A stretch of DNA of 64,000 nucleotides from Streptomyces griseoloalbus (GTDB lineage: Bacteria; Actinomycetota; Actinomycetes; Streptomycetales; Streptomycetaceae), in the NCBI GenBank assembly GCA_014650015.1, contig BMUD01000029.1, positions 1-64,000 of the forward strand, read 5' to 3'. Positions within the stretch are counted from its first letter, which is position 1. Every line of letters begins with the position of its first letter. This document shows positions 28,554 through 38,249 of the stretch, in pieces. Made by a program: the position numbers and the translations under genes. Under the pieces are notes generated by a model. The model was given only the letters and a program-made list of their open reading frames with translations. It made no database searches and was not told the DNA's origin.

Positions 28554-29002
28554 GTGAGTGAAACGAGAAGCGACGGTAAGCTGCTGCGCGCCGTCGCGGC
28601 GGACGGGGACCGGCGCGCCTTCGAGGAGCTGTACCGGCGGTACGCGCCGTGGCTGACCGCCCGGATGCGCAGCCGGTGCGCCGACGCGGGCATCGTCGAC
28701 GACGTCGCGCGGGAGACGTTCCTCGCGGTGTGGCGCGGCACGGCCCGCTATCGGGAGACCGCCGGGGACACGGTGGGCGCGGACGCCGCCGGATGGCTGT
28801 GGCGCATCGCCTCGCGGCGGCTGGTCGACGCGCTGCGCGGCGCCGGGGCGCGCGGCCGGCTGCGGCAGACGCTGGCGCGGCTGCGGCACCGCGACGAGGT
28901 CTCGGCGGAGGACCGGGTGCTCGCCGGGGTGGAACACGGGGACCTCGCCGGAGCGCTGGTCAGGCTGTCGCCGGAACTGCGGGCGGTCCTCCAGGCCACG
29001 GT
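28554..29002 (+). pseudogene. ECF-type sigma factor, 3'-truncated relic
   Basis: GTG 28554, preceded by GAGGGGAC, starts a normal ECF sigma factor. Region 2 is complete (FEELYRRYAPWLTARM, ETFLAVWRGTARYR, GWLWRIASRRLVDALR), and the first helix of region 4 is present (LSPELRAVLQATV). The frame then runs into sequence from an ABC transporter gene at about 29000. The promoter-recognition helices of region 4 are gone. The protein could not act as a normal sigma factor. Confidence 0.85.
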
Positions 29003-29270
29003 TCGTCGACTACGTGGCGATCCTCAAGGAGTTCACCGACCGCGCCGCCCGGCACCGCGAGGTACGGCGGGTGTTGGACGAGGTCGGCCTCGGTGACGTG
29101 CGCGGCAAGCGCATCCGCAAGCTGTCCGGCGGTATGCGGCAGCGGGTGGCGCTCGCGTCGGCCCTCGTCGGCGACCCCGGGTTCCTCGTCCTCGACGATC
29201 GCGGCGCTGGCGCTGGCGGTGGCGCTGGGCGCGACGGAGCCGGTCCGGCGCGCCGGACCGCGCGGGCTCA
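29003..29270 (+). pseudogene. ABC transporter ATPase fragment fused to a membrane-protein tail fragment
   Basis: Just after the sigma relic, a different frame encodes an internal ATPase piece (FVDYVAILKEFTDR, RRVLDEVGLGDVRGK, LSGGMRQRVALASALVGDP). It stops after FLVLD in the middle of Walker B. From about 29199 the sequence switches again to a hydrophobic stretch IAALALAVALGATEP that looks like the end of a membrane protein. Walker A and the switch region are missing. Two deletions seem to have joined three genes. Confidence 0.8.
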
Positions 29271-30194
29271 GGTCTCCGTCCGGTACATCAGGTCCACCTC
29301 GTGGGTGACGAAGCCCAGCCGTTCGTAGACGGACACCGCGGCCTTGTTGTCGGCGTCGACGTAGAGCATGGCCGTCGGCAGTCCCTTGTCCGCCAGATGC
29401 CGGAGCCCGATCGTCGTGAGGGACTTGCCGAGGCCGCCGCCCTGGGCGTCGGGGCTCACCCCGAGGACGTACACCTCGCCGAGGCCCTCCGCCGCGTGCA
29501 CCTTGGTCCAGTGGAAGCCGACGATCCGGCCGTCCCTCTCGGCCAGGAAGAAGCCCTCGGGGTCGAACCACGGCTCGGCCTTGCGGTCGTCGAGGTCGCG
29601 CTGGGTGAGGGAGCCCTGCTCGGGGTGGTGGGCGAAGGCGGCGGCGTTCACCGCGAGCCAGGCCGCGTCGTCCTGCCCGGGCACGAAGGCGCGTACGCGC
29701 ACGCCCTCCGGCAGCACCGGGTCGGGCAGGTCCATCCCGGCCAACGGCCGCCGCATCTGGCGCAGTTCCCGGAACAGCGTCAGCCCGAGGACCTGCGCGA
29801 GGTGCCGGGCGGCGGAGTGACCGCCGTGCGCCCACACCCGCAGCCGCTTGCCGGAGGCGGCGAGCAGCGCCGCCCCGAGGGCCCGCCCGTGGCCGTTCCC
29901 CCGGTGCGAGGGATGCACGACCAGCTCGGCGGCCGGCGGCTCCACCGGATCGGTGTCCTCCAACTGGGCGTACCCGACGAGTTCACCATCGGCTGACAGC
30001 AGCAGATGGGACACGCCCGCCCGCTCCCCGCCGCGCAACTGCAACCGTCCCTGCTCCGACACCGCCTGCTGCCCGTCGGTCCGGGCGGCCTCGGCGAGCA
30101 GGGCGAGGACCGCCTCGGAGTGCTCGGGGGCGAGCGCGGTATACGTCTGGAGCGAGCGGGGGCGGCCGGGCCGTGCGATGTCGTCGCTGGTCAT
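29268..30194 (-). CDS. mshD: Mycothiol synthase MshD
   Basis: The 308-aa protein is made of two GNAT domains. The C-terminal one has the acetyl-CoA motif VLGVSPDAQGGGLGKSL and the family end VSVYERLGFVTHEVDLMY. The N-terminal one has the RGNGHGRALG loop. MshD acetylates cysteinyl-GlcN-inositol as the last step of mycothiol synthesis, the main actinobacterial thiol. ATG 30194 was chosen. Its 3' end touches the deletion scar but seems intact (ends MYRTET). Confidence 0.93.
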   Translation of the reverse strand: MTSDDIARPGRPRSLQTYTALAPEHSEAVLALLAEAARTDGQQAVSEQGRLQLRGGERAGVSHLLLSADGELVGYAQLEDTDPVEPPAAELVVHPSHRGNGHGRALGAALLAASGKRLRVWAHGGHSAARHLAQVLGLTLFRELRQMRRPLAGMDLPDPVLPEGVRVRAFVPGQDDAAWLAVNAAAFAHHPEQGSLTQRDLDDRKAEPWFDPEGFFLAERDGRIVGFHWTKVHAAEGLGEVYVLGVSPDAQGGGLGKSLTTIGLRHLADKGLPTAMLYVDADNKAAVSVYERLGFVTHEVDLMYRTET

Positions 30195-30399
30195 GCGTAC
30201 GAGGGTAAGGGGAGGGCGCCCCGAATCGGGCGGGTGCGGCGGTGGCGGACGGCACGCCGGGGGCGGCTGCGAAAGATAAACCAGGATGTAACCATGCACC
30301 CCCTGTCGCGCTACGCGCGTTGACCCTAGGCTGCGCCGGGCGGCCCGCTGCCTCGCACGGCAGCCCCGCACCGATCCACGCAGACCCACAGGGGGGCGC

Positions 30400-32217
30400 A
30401 TGCCAGCCACATCCCCGGCGCACCACCAGCGCCGCAGACGCCGTACGAATCGTCTTCTCGCGACCGCCGCGGGCCTGGTCACCGCCGGTGCGCTGGCCGC
30501 GGCCGCGCTGCCCGGGTCGGCGAGCGCCGGCGAGAGCAAGGGCAAGCCGTCCGGGCACCCCGGCCGTTACCAGGACGTCCAGCTGCTCTCCTTCAACGAC
30601 CTGCACGGCAACCTCGAGCCCCCGGCCGGCTCCTCGGGCCGGGTCACCGAACACCGGCACGACGGCACGACGGCGACCATCGACGCGGGCGGCGTGGAGT
30701 ACCTCGCCACCCATCTGCGCAAGGCCCGTGAGGGCAACCGCTACTCCGTGACCGCCGCCGGCGGCGACATGGTCGGCGCGTCCCCCCTGATGTCCGGTCT
30801 CTTCCACGACGAGCCCACCATCGAGGCGCTGAACGAGCTCGAGCTGGACGTCACCTCGGTCGGCAACCACGAGTTCGACGAGGGCGCCGCCGAGCTGGGC
30901 CGCCTCCAGAACGGCGGCTGCCACCCCACCGAGGGCTGCTACACCGACCAGGAGTTCGAGGGCGCCGACTTCCCGTACCTGGCGGCCAACGTCCTGGACG
31001 AGAAGACCGGCAAGCCGGTCCTCGAACCGTACTGGGTGTGGAAGAAGCAGGGCGTCAAGGTCGGCTTCATCGGCGTGACCCTCGAAGGCACCCCGGGCAT
31101 CGTCTCCGCCGAGGGCGTGAAGGGCCTGTCCTTCAAGGACGAGGTCGAGACGATCAACAAGTACGCCAAGGTGCTCCAGCGCCAGGGCGTGAAGTCGATC
31201 GTCGCCCTCATCCACGAGGGCGGTTTCCCGGCGTCCACCGCCTACAACTACGACTGCGACTCCCCGGGCGCCGGCGACGGCATCTCCGGCCCGATCGCGG
31301 ACATCGCCAAGAACATCACGCCCCAGGTGGACGCGCTGGTCACCGGCCACACCCACAACGCGTACGTGTGCACGATCCCCGACCCGGCGGGCAAGCCCCG
31401 CATGGTCACCTCGGCCGCGTCGTTCGGCCGCCTCTACACGGACACCACGCTGACGTACGACCGCGCGACGGGCGACATCGCCCGTACGGCCGTGAAGTCC
31501 GCGAACCACGTCGTCACCCGGGACGTCCCCAAGGCGCCCGACATGACCGCGCTGATCGACAAGTGGAACACCCTCGCCGCCCCCATCGGCAACCGCCCGA
31601 TCGGCTACGTCTCCGGTGACATCGACCGCAACGGCACCGAGTCCCCGCTCGGCGACCTGATCGCCGACGCGCAACTGGCGTACGGCAGGACCCTGGACGC
31701 GGAGACCGACCTCGCGCTGATGAACCCCGGCGGGATCCGCGCGCCCCTGACCTACACGGCCAGTGGCGCCGAGGGCGACGGCGTGGTCACCTACGCCGAG
31801 GGCTTCACGGTCCAGCCCTTCGCCAACACGGTCAACCTCCAGGACTTCACGGGCGCCCAGCTGATCCAGGTCCTCAAGGAGCAGGTGAGCGGCTCCAACC
31901 AGGCCACCCCGAAGATCCTCCAGCCCTCGGACGGCCTGACCTACACCCTGGACCTGACGAAGACCGGCGCGGACCGCGTGGTCACGGACTCCATCCGGCT
32001 GAACGGTTCCGCGATCGACCCGGGCGCCACCTACCGCGTCGCCACCAACAGCTTCCTCGCGGGCGGCGGCGACGGCTTCCCGACCCTCGGCCAGGGCACC
32101 GACGACCTGGTCGGCGAGGACGACCTGACGGCCCTGGAGCAGTACCTGACGGCCAACTCCTCGGCCACGGACCCGATCGCCCCGCCGAAGGCGGACCGCG
32201 TCACGATCGTGCAGTGA
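30400..32217 (+). CDS. Secreted bifunctional metallophosphatase/5'-nucleotidase
   Basis: The 605-aa exported protein has a Sec or Tat-like signal (RRRRTNRLLATAAGLVTAGAL). The calcineurin-type domain has the metal motifs LSFNDLHGN, GGDMVGAS, GNHEFDEG, LIHEGG and GHTHNAY. A C-terminal 5'-nucleotidase domain (about 390-590) includes MNPGGIRAPL and NSFLAGGGDGF. It probably hydrolyses extracellular nucleotides to release phosphate. Orthologues are phosphate-starvation induced, though no clear PHO box was found here. A strong terminator follows the stop. Confidence 0.95.
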   Translation: MPATSPAHHQRRRRRTNRLLATAAGLVTAGALAAAALPGSASAGESKGKPSGHPGRYQDVQLLSFNDLHGNLEPPAGSSGRVTEHRHDGTTATIDAGGVEYLATHLRKAREGNRYSVTAAGGDMVGASPLMSGLFHDEPTIEALNELELDVTSVGNHEFDEGAAELGRLQNGGCHPTEGCYTDQEFEGADFPYLAANVLDEKTGKPVLEPYWVWKKQGVKVGFIGVTLEGTPGIVSAEGVKGLSFKDEVETINKYAKVLQRQGVKSIVALIHEGGFPASTAYNYDCDSPGAGDGISGPIADIAKNITPQVDALVTGHTHNAYVCTIPDPAGKPRMVTSAASFGRLYTDTTLTYDRATGDIARTAVKSANHVVTRDVPKAPDMTALIDKWNTLAAPIGNRPIGYVSGDIDRNGTESPLGDLIADAQLAYGRTLDAETDLALMNPGGIRAPLTYTASGAEGDGVVTYAEGFTVQPFANTVNLQDFTGAQLIQVLKEQVSGSNQATPKILQPSDGLTYTLDLTKTGADRVVTDSIRLNGSAIDPGATYRVATNSFLAGGGDGFPTLGQGTDDLVGEDDLTALEQYLTANSSATDPIAPPKADRVTIVQ

Positions 32218-32221
32218 CCAC

Positions 32222-32270
32222 CGGCGGGGCCGGTACGAGGCGTGCTCACCCCCTCGTACCGGCCCCGCCG
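32222..32270 (+). terminator. Terminator after the 5'-nucleotidase gene
   Basis: A perfect 19-bp stem (CGGCGGGGCCGGTACGAGG and its complement) with an 11-base loop begins 4 bp after the stop codon. Such long GC stems without a T run are typical Streptomyces terminators. Confidence 0.85.
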
Positions 32271-32455
32271 CATGCGGTGTCCTCACGGTCGGCATCGACT
32301 CCCCCGCCATGCTCGGCTTCCCCTGACGTGGCCGGGGCGGTCGCGGCGTGCGCGGGTGGAGCGAACGGTCCCCGGGCGGCGGCGTGTCCTGCCCGGGTGG
32401 ACGGTGGTCACGGGCCACGCTTCGGCGGACGGTCGTCGGCTGGAGGGTGAGGCAC

Positions 32456-33445
32456 ATGCTGGTTCTCGGGCGCTCGCAGGTGGAGGCGCTGCTCGATCTC
32501 GACGCGCTGATCGACGCGCTGGGCCCGGCGATGGCCGATCTCAGCGCCGGCCGTGCCTCGGCGCCCGGGCGCATCGCCGCGCTCGTGCCCGAACGTGAGG
32601 GGTTCCTGGCCGCCATGCCCGGATTCGTGCCCGCGGCCGGGGTGCTGGCGAGCAAGCTGGTCTCCCTCTTCCCGCACAACGCCGGCACCCGGCTGCCCAC
32701 CCACCAGGCGCTGATCGTGATGTTCGATCCCGCCACGGGCGAACCCGTCGCGCTGCTGGACGGTACGGCCGTCACCGCGGCGCGCACCGGCGCCTGTTCG
32801 GCGCTCTCCGCCCGGCTGCTCGCACGGGAGGACGCCTCGGTACTGGCCGTCCTGGGCACCGGGGTGCAGGCCCGCTCCCATGCCCGCGCGATGTGCAGGG
32901 TGCGCCCGATCCGGCAGATCCGCGTGGCCGGCCGGAACCCGGCGAAGGCGGCCACCCTGGCCGAGGAGTTATCGGCCGAGCTGGATGCCGCCGTGCGGGC
33001 GGTGGCCTCCTACGCCGAGGCGATCGACGGCGCCGACATCGTGGCCGCCACCACGCACGCCCTGGAACCCGTGGTCCGCCGCGCGTGGCTGTCGCCCGGA
33101 ACACACGTCACCTCCGTCGGCTACAACCCGGCCGGACGCGAGATCGACGACGCCACCGTGGCGGAGGCCCTGGTGTGCGTGGAGTCGCGGGCGGCGGCGC
33201 TGGCACCCTTCCCGAGCGGCACCAACGACCTCCTGACACCGATCCGCGACGGCGTCATCACGGCGGACCACGTCCACGCCGAACTGGGCGAACTCGTCGA
33301 GGGCAGCCGCCCCGGCCGCACCTCGCCCGATCGGATCACCCTCTACAAATCGGTCGGCGTGGCGGTCCAGGACGCCGCCGCCGCGGCGCTGATCGTCACC
33401 GCGGCGCGCGAGCGAGCGGTCGGCGAGGAGATCACCCTGCGGTAG
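32456..33445 (+). CDS. Ornithine cyclodeaminase / mu-crystallin family protein
   Basis: This 329-aa NAD-dependent protein starts at ATG 32456 behind GGAGGGTGAGG. Family features are the substrate region LASKLVSLFPHN, LLDGTAVTAARTGACSALSARLL, and the Rossmann loop VLGTGVQARSHARAM. The C-terminal VTSVGYNPAGREID block follows. Members act as ornithine cyclodeaminase, alanine dehydrogenase or ketimine reductase. The exact reaction cannot be set from the sequence. It ends overlapping the convergent DUF1737 gene by 14 bp. Confidence 0.9.
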   Translation: MLVLGRSQVEALLDLDALIDALGPAMADLSAGRASAPGRIAALVPEREGFLAAMPGFVPAAGVLASKLVSLFPHNAGTRLPTHQALIVMFDPATGEPVALLDGTAVTAARTGACSALSARLLAREDASVLAVLGTGVQARSHARAMCRVRPIRQIRVAGRNPAKAATLAEELSAELDAAVRAVASYAEAIDGADIVAATTHALEPVVRRAWLSPGTHVTSVGYNPAGREIDDATVAEALVCVESRAAALAPFPSGTNDLLTPIRDGVITADHVHAELGELVEGSRPGRTSPDRITLYKSVGVAVQDAAAAALIVTAARERAVGEEITLR

Positions 33446-33620
33446 GGGCCCACACCACTGCCTGCGCGACGATCACCCGCTCACCGTCGAAGGTGACGGC
33501 CGGCCCCTCGTGCAGCCGGTACCCCATCGCCAGCGCCTCGCTGACCCGGTGACAGAACGCCGCGTCATCGGGACCGGTCAGTACGCGGTACACGGGCAGC
33601 CCGTCCGGTGGTGTCGTCAT
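33432..33620 (-). CDS. DUF1737 domain protein, 62 aa
   Basis: The whole short protein is one DUF1737-like unit, with LPVYRVLTGPDDAAFCHRV, a helix, then GYRLHEGPAVTFDGERVIVA. The start is ATG 33620 (MTTPPDG). The function of the domain is unknown; it is found alone or at the end of other proteins. The gene converges on the cyclodeaminase-like gene and the last 14 bp overlap. Confidence 0.8.
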   Translation of the reverse strand: MTTPPDGLPVYRVLTGPDDAAFCHRVSEALAMGYRLHEGPAVTFDGERVIVAQAVVWAPTAG

Positions 33621-33849
33621 GCGCCCACGGTGCCACACCGCTCACTCGCGCGGGCAGGGGATGCGCAGCCCCCGGTCGGCGGCCACGTCGTTGCTCCCGC
33701 GCCGAGCCTTCGTCCGTCGCCGCCCCAGTCGCCCGGCAGCTCGGCCACGGACGGCGGCCCGTACTCCGGTGGTCCGGAGTACGAGCCGTCCGTCGTCCCG
33801 GCGGCGAGGGTCCGGTACGGCTCGACCGGTTCGCCCGGCCTTCCCGGGG

Positions 33850-35916
33850 TCAGGACGCCGTAGGGGTCCAGCCCGCCAGCCAGTCCGCGATCTCCTGGTC
33901 CGCCGCCTGGGCGTCGGTCAGGTGAGGGCGGTCGCCGCTCGCCGAACCCGCGCCGGGGCCCGTGTTCCTGTACTCGGCGAAGCGGTCGTCCTTCCAGGAG
34001 AAGCCGCTCATGTCGGTCCAGGGGGCGGTGCGGATCGCCGCGCTCAGGGTGGTGTCGCGGACCGTGGTCTGCGGGTCGAGGGAGGCGTCACCGCCCGCGT
34101 GCCAGGGGCGGCCGAGGTGGAAGGTGCGATCGGAGACGTCCCCGCCGATCGCGGAGTTGGCGATCAGGAAGCCCTTGCGGTCGGCGGCCGTGCTCGGGGC
34201 GGTGATGTAACCGGCCGAGGTGCCGTTCCAGCGCTTCTTCAGGGTGATGACCGAGCGGTCGATCACCGCGGTCGCCCGGCCGAAGACGAAGTCGACGTTC
34301 CCGACAATGTAGGAGCCGGTGACGTAGACCCGGCCGAGCCTGTCCTTGGCGGCCGTGTCGAGGAGGAGGGTGTCCTGGTCGCCCTCGACGATGACGCCGT
34401 CCAGGAAGACCTTGTCGGCGGCCGTGCGCAGGGCGACCGCCTGGTGGCCGGAGAGGGACTGGTTGGCGCCCTCGTCGAAGTCGTTGGAGACGGTCAGGTT
34501 GCGGGCCTGGAAGTCGTCCGCCTCGACGGCGACCGTCGCGCTGCCCGACGTGCCGTAGGTGCCCGAGCCGTCCGGCTTCCGGGTGCCGGCGGCGTTGTTG
34601 TAGACGATCACCGTGTCCTTGCGGCTGCCGCCGGTGCCCTGGAAGGTGACGTGCGGCTTGTTGGAGGGGACCTTGACCGTCTCGCGGTACGTGCCCGGCT
34701 TGATGGAGATCACCACGCGGGCGGGGTTGTTCGCGGGGACGGCGTTCACGGCTGCCTGGACCGTCCTGTACTGGCCGGTGCCGTCCTTGGCGACGGTGAG
34801 GGTCGTGGCTGCCCCGGTCGACGCGGCGGCCCCCGTCGTGCCGATGGAGGGGCGCGGGCCCGCGCCCGACCTCAGCAGCGACGGCACGTCCGCCGCCTTG
34901 TCGAGCGTGTAGGCGTAGTACGTCTTCGGGTCGAACGCCGTACCGCCGCTCTCGTTGCGGCCCGACGTGCCGGAGAAGACGTTGCCGCGCTGCACGATCG
35001 TCGCCGTGGCGTCCTTGATCACCGGGTTCTTCATGCCCTGGAAGTAGCTGTTCTCCAGGACCATCCGCGTGCCGCCGCGCGAGTAGTTGCCGTAGGAGGA
35101 GGCGATGTCCGTGCCCGGGGCGTCCTCCAGGAAGTTGTTGTAGAGGTGCGCGTGGGCGACGTTGTCCGTGGAGGGGTTGCGCTGCTCGGTCTCGCGGAAC
35201 CAGTTGTGGTGGACGGTGAGGTCCGTGGTGACGTTCTCGGTCCAGCCGATGCCGAAGGTCTTGTTGTTGTCGCTCAGCTTGTTCCAGGACACGGTCACGT
35301 ACGTGCTGTCCTTGCGGACGTCGATGAGCCCGTCCGCCATGTGCCGCAGGTCGTTGTGGTCGATCCAGACGTGGTGGGCGCCGTCCATCTGGACCGCGTC
35401 GAAGTCGTGGTCCTTGTCGTTCCAGATGCCCTGGTAGGAGTCCCGGATCGTCAGATTGCGGATGATCACGTTGTGGACGCCCTGGCCGAGGAAGAAGCCG
35501 CCGCCGACGATGTGCCCGGACGTCCCGGCGCCGACGATCGTCTTGTCGGAGGCGACCTTGATCTCCTTGCCGACCGGGTTCATGGTGATCGTCCCGGCCA
35601 CGACGATGACGTACGGCTCGGCGGCCGTGGCGTACTTCTCCAGGTCCGCCTGCGTCCGCACGGTGACGGTCCGCCCGTCCCGGCCGCCGTAGGTGCCCTT
35701 CTGGCCGAGCGCGTCGACGGAGGCGAAGCCGTCGGCGGTGGCGGTGGCCCAGGCGGGGGCCGCGGCGGCCGTCGCGGCGGACGCCTGGTGGGGGGCGGCG
35801 CCGCCGAACGCCGCGCCGTACACCACCAGTGAGGCGGTGGTCAGGGTCAGTGGGAGGCCGGCGGCCAGGAGCTTGCCGGCTCGGCGGTGACGCGCCTTGC
35901 TGCGGTGCTCGCTCAT
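33850..35916 (-). CDS. Secreted pectate lyase - pectinesterase fusion
   Basis: The 688-aa protein has a signal peptide (about 1-47). A PL1-type pectate lyase parallel beta-helix domain (about 55-345) has VWIDHNDL, VTVSWNKLSDNNKT and HHNWFRETEQRNP. After a short Ala/Gly/Thr linker comes a CE8 pectin methylesterase domain (about 395-670), with the catalytic-site motifs GDQDTLLLD and GNVDFVFGRA plus LGRPWHAGG. One polypeptide would de-esterify pectin and cut the resulting pectate. The gene stands alone, with the downstream part close to a 200-bp spacer and a two-component system upstream. Confidence 0.94.
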   Translation of the reverse strand: MSEHRSKARHRRAGKLLAAGLPLTLTTASLVVYGAAFGGAAPHQASAATAAAAPAWATATADGFASVDALGQKGTYGGRDGRTVTVRTQADLEKYATAAEPYVIVVAGTITMNPVGKEIKVASDKTIVGAGTSGHIVGGGFFLGQGVHNVIIRNLTIRDSYQGIWNDKDHDFDAVQMDGAHHVWIDHNDLRHMADGLIDVRKDSTYVTVSWNKLSDNNKTFGIGWTENVTTDLTVHHNWFRETEQRNPSTDNVAHAHLYNNFLEDAPGTDIASSYGNYSRGGTRMVLENSYFQGMKNPVIKDATATIVQRGNVFSGTSGRNESGGTAFDPKTYYAYTLDKAADVPSLLRSGAGPRPSIGTTGAAASTGAATTLTVAKDGTGQYRTVQAAVNAVPANNPARVVISIKPGTYRETVKVPSNKPHVTFQGTGGSRKDTVIVYNNAAGTRKPDGSGTYGTSGSATVAVEADDFQARNLTVSNDFDEGANQSLSGHQAVALRTAADKVFLDGVIVEGDQDTLLLDTAAKDRLGRVYVTGSYIVGNVDFVFGRATAVIDRSVITLKKRWNGTSAGYITAPSTAADRKGFLIANSAIGGDVSDRTFHLGRPWHAGGDASLDPQTTVRDTTLSAAIRTAPWTDMSGFSWKDDRFAEYRNTGPGAGSASGDRPHLTDAQAADQEIADWLAGWTPTAS

Positions 35917-35991
35917 GCGGCGATCCGTTCCGTGTGGGGGGAGGTGACGCCGATCGGTCGCCGCCCGGCACGGAAAGGTTGCCGCCCCCCG

Positions 35992-37449
35992 CTACGGAAC
36001 CTCGGGTGGAGGCGTCGGTGCGCCCGGCAGACGGATCGTGGCCGTCGTGCCGCCGCCCTCGGCCGGGGCCAGGGCCACCTCGCCGCCCGCCTGCTGGACC
36101 GTGCGGGCCACGATGGACAGGCCGAGGCCGGAACCGGGGAGGGCGCGGGCACTGGGGGAGCGCCAGAAGCGGTCGAAGACGTACGGGAGTTCGTCGGCGG
36201 GAATGCCGGGACCGCGGTCGCGGACGGTGAGGACGCCGTCGGTGAGCCGTACGTCGATCGTGCCGCCCTCCGGACTGAACTTCACCGCGTTGTCCAGGAT
36301 GTTGACCACCGCGCGTTCCAACGCGGACGGCTCCGCCCGTACGTACCACGGGTGGACGTCCGCCGTGACGGTCAGCTCCGGACCGCGCAGCCGGGCCCGG
36401 CGCAGCGCCGACTCGACGACGTCCTGCCACGCGAGGATCTGGGTACGGCCGGCGTGCTGGCCCGTGTCCGGGCGGGACAGCTCCTGCAAGTCGCCGATGA
36501 GCGCGGCGAGTTCCGTCATCTGCGCCTTCACGGAGGCGAGCAGCGCCTCGCGGTCGGCGGGCGGGAGGGGACGGCCCGTCTCCTCGCTGCGGGTGAGGAG
36601 TTCGATGTTGGTCCGGAGAGAGGTGAGCGGCGTGCGCAGTTCGTGGCCGGCGTCCGCGATGAGCTGCTGCTGGAGGTCGCGGGAGCTGGCGAGGGCGGAC
36701 GTCATGGAGTTGAACGAGCGGGAGAGGCGGGCCACCTCGTCCTCCGCATCGTCCTCCACGGGGATGCGGATGCCCAGGTCCTCGGTGCGGGCCACGTGTT
36801 CCACGGCCTCGGTGAGCTTGTCCACGGGGCGCAGACCGGCCCGCGCGACCGCGAGACCGGCCGCGGAGGCGCCGAGGACGCCGACACCGGAGACGAGGAG
36901 CAGCAGCAGCGCCAGTTCGTTGAGCGTGGACCGGGTGTTGTCGAGCGGGACCGCGACGGTGAAGGCGTAGTCCTGCGCCACCGCGCGGCTCAGCCGGCCC
37001 GTCTGCACGGTGACCGCCGTCGTCAGGACCCGCACCCGCTTGCCGTCGCTGTCGGTGCCGTTGCGGACGGTGCCCGAGCCGGGGTCGGGGTTCTCGGCCA
37101 CGTCCCGGTCGCTGCCCGTGACGTCGATCGCGGCGGCGGAGTAGGGCAGCAGGCACACCCTGCCGTCCGAGCGCACCAGCTGGGCGTACTGCTTGCTGCG
37201 GGGCGCGACGGTGTCCGGATCGGGCGGCTGCTGCAGGCAGGAGGTGGTGAGCTGCTCGAAATCGTCCTGCGGAAGCACGAGGACCGACGACCGCAGATCC
37301 TCGTCGACCTCGTCGTACAGCTTGCCCTGCACGATGAACCAGCAGGTCACCGACACCGCCGCCACCGCGAACGCCACCGCCGCCGCGACCAGCAGGGACA
37401 GCCGCGCCCGGATCGGGAGCGAACGGAACCGGCGTACCGGCCCGGTCAC
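35992..37449 (-). CDS. Sensor histidine kinase (HisKA, OmpR-partner type)
   Basis: The 485-aa kinase has a membrane helix at about 18-40, an extracytoplasmic sensor (about 40-175) and a second helix at about 180-205. HAMP follows (about 205-260), then HisKA with His in [14 protein letters not shown], and HATPase_c with [11 protein letters not shown] and GSGLGLSI. It overlaps the response regulator stop by 4 bp. The protease and the regulator in the same operon point to an envelope-stress system. Ligand unknown. Confidence 0.94.
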   Translation of the reverse strand: MTGPVRRFRSLPIRARLSLLVAAAVAFAVAAVSVTCWFIVQGKLYDEVDEDLRSSVLVLPQDDFEQLTTSCLQQPPDPDTVAPRSKQYAQLVRSDGRVCLLPYSAAAIDVTGSDRDVAENPDPGSGTVRNGTDSDGKRVRVLTTAVTVQTGRLSRAVAQDYAFTVAVPLDNTRSTLNELALLLLLVSGVGVLGASAAGLAVARAGLRPVDKLTEAVEHVARTEDLGIRIPVEDDAEDEVARLSRSFNSMTSALASSRDLQQQLIADAGHELRTPLTSLRTNIELLTRSEETGRPLPPADREALLASVKAQMTELAALIGDLQELSRPDTGQHAGRTQILAWQDVVESALRRARLRGPELTVTADVHPWYVRAEPSALERAVVNILDNAVKFSPEGGTIDVRLTDGVLTVRDRGPGIPADELPYVFDRFWRSPSARALPGSGLGLSIVARTVQQAGGEVALAPAEGGGTTATIRLPGAPTPPPEVP

Positions 37450-38180
37450 TCCGCGCCCCCCTGCCGCAGTACGTACCCCACCCCCCGCACCGTGTGCACC
37501 AGGCGCGGCTCGCCGCCCGCCTCGGTCTTGCGGCGCAGGTACATGACGTAGACGTCGAGCGAGTTGGACGAGGGCTCGAAGTCGAAGCCCCAGACCGCCT
37601 TCAGGATCTGCTCCCGCGTGAGCACCTGGCGCGGGTGGGCCATGAACATCTCCAGCAGCGTGAACTCCGTGCGGGTCAGCTCCACCCGCCGCCCGCCCCG
37701 CACGACCTCGCGGGTCACCAGGTCCATGCGCAGGTCGGCGAAGGCGAGGACGTCGTTCTCCTCGGCGGTGCCGGCCACGGCGGCGGCGTAGGAGCTGCGG
37801 CGCAGCAGCGCGCGGATACGGGCGAACAGCTCGTCCAGCTCGAACGGCTTGACCAGGTAGTCGTCCGCCCCGGCGTCCAGCCCGGTCACCCGGTCGCCGA
37901 CCGTGTCCCGGGCGGTCAGCATCAGGATGGGTGTGGTGTCGCCGGTGGCACGGATGCGGCGGGCGGCGGTCAGGCCGTCCATGCGGGGCATCTGGATGTC
38001 GAGCACGACCAGATCGGGCCGGTAGGCCGCCGCCTTCTCCAGGGCGTCCGCGCCGTCGACGGCGACCTCGGTGCCGTATCCCTCGAAGGCCAGGCTGCGC
38101 TGGAGCGCTTCCCGCACCGCCGGCTCGTCGTCGACGATCAGGATGCGCTGGGGGTCACGGTCGCCTTCTGCGGGGCTCAT
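37446..38180 (-). CDS. OmpR-family response regulator
   Basis: The 244-aa protein has a receiver (about 12-125) with the acidic pair DDE near 18-20 and the phospho-Asp in [15 protein letters not shown] winged-helix DNA-binding domain occupies about 145-240, with [16 protein letters not shown] and [15 protein letters not shown]. The gene is coupled by a 4-bp overlap to its sensor kinase, and the HtrA-like protease gene precedes it by 70 bp. It may control that protease. Confidence 0.95.
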   Translation of the reverse strand: MSPAEGDRDPQRILIVDDEPAVREALQRSLAFEGYGTEVAVDGADALEKAAAYRPDLVVLDIQMPRMDGLTAARRIRATGDTTPILMLTARDTVGDRVTGLDAGADDYLVKPFELDELFARIRALLRRSSYAAAVAGTAEENDVLAFADLRMDLVTREVVRGGRRVELTRTEFTLLEMFMAHPRQVLTREQILKAVWGFDFEPSSNSLDVYVMYLRRKTEAGGEPRLVHTVRGVGYVLRQGGAE

Positions 38181-38249
38181 GGGCTCGGGGGTCCTCTGTC
38201 CTCTGGTGTGGTTTCAGGCTTCAGACTCGCACGTTTCCCGGGCGGAACG

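Noticed and set aside
29983-32955. A 990-codon open frame antisense to the 5'-nucleotidase gene
   Set aside because: No domain is seen, and the opposite strand carries an unambiguous secreted nucleotidase.
33621-33849. A possible short minus-strand gene between DUF1737 and the pectinase gene
   Set aside because: One frame stays open for some 60 codons (with GSYSGPPEYGPPSV), but there is no start with a ribosome site and no recognisable domain.
34088-37156. A 1022-codon open frame on the minus strand
   Set aside because: It is out of frame with the clear pectinase and kinase proteins that share the strand, and is rich in Arg/Pro/Gly/His. This is the usual artefact of very high GC in the third codon position.
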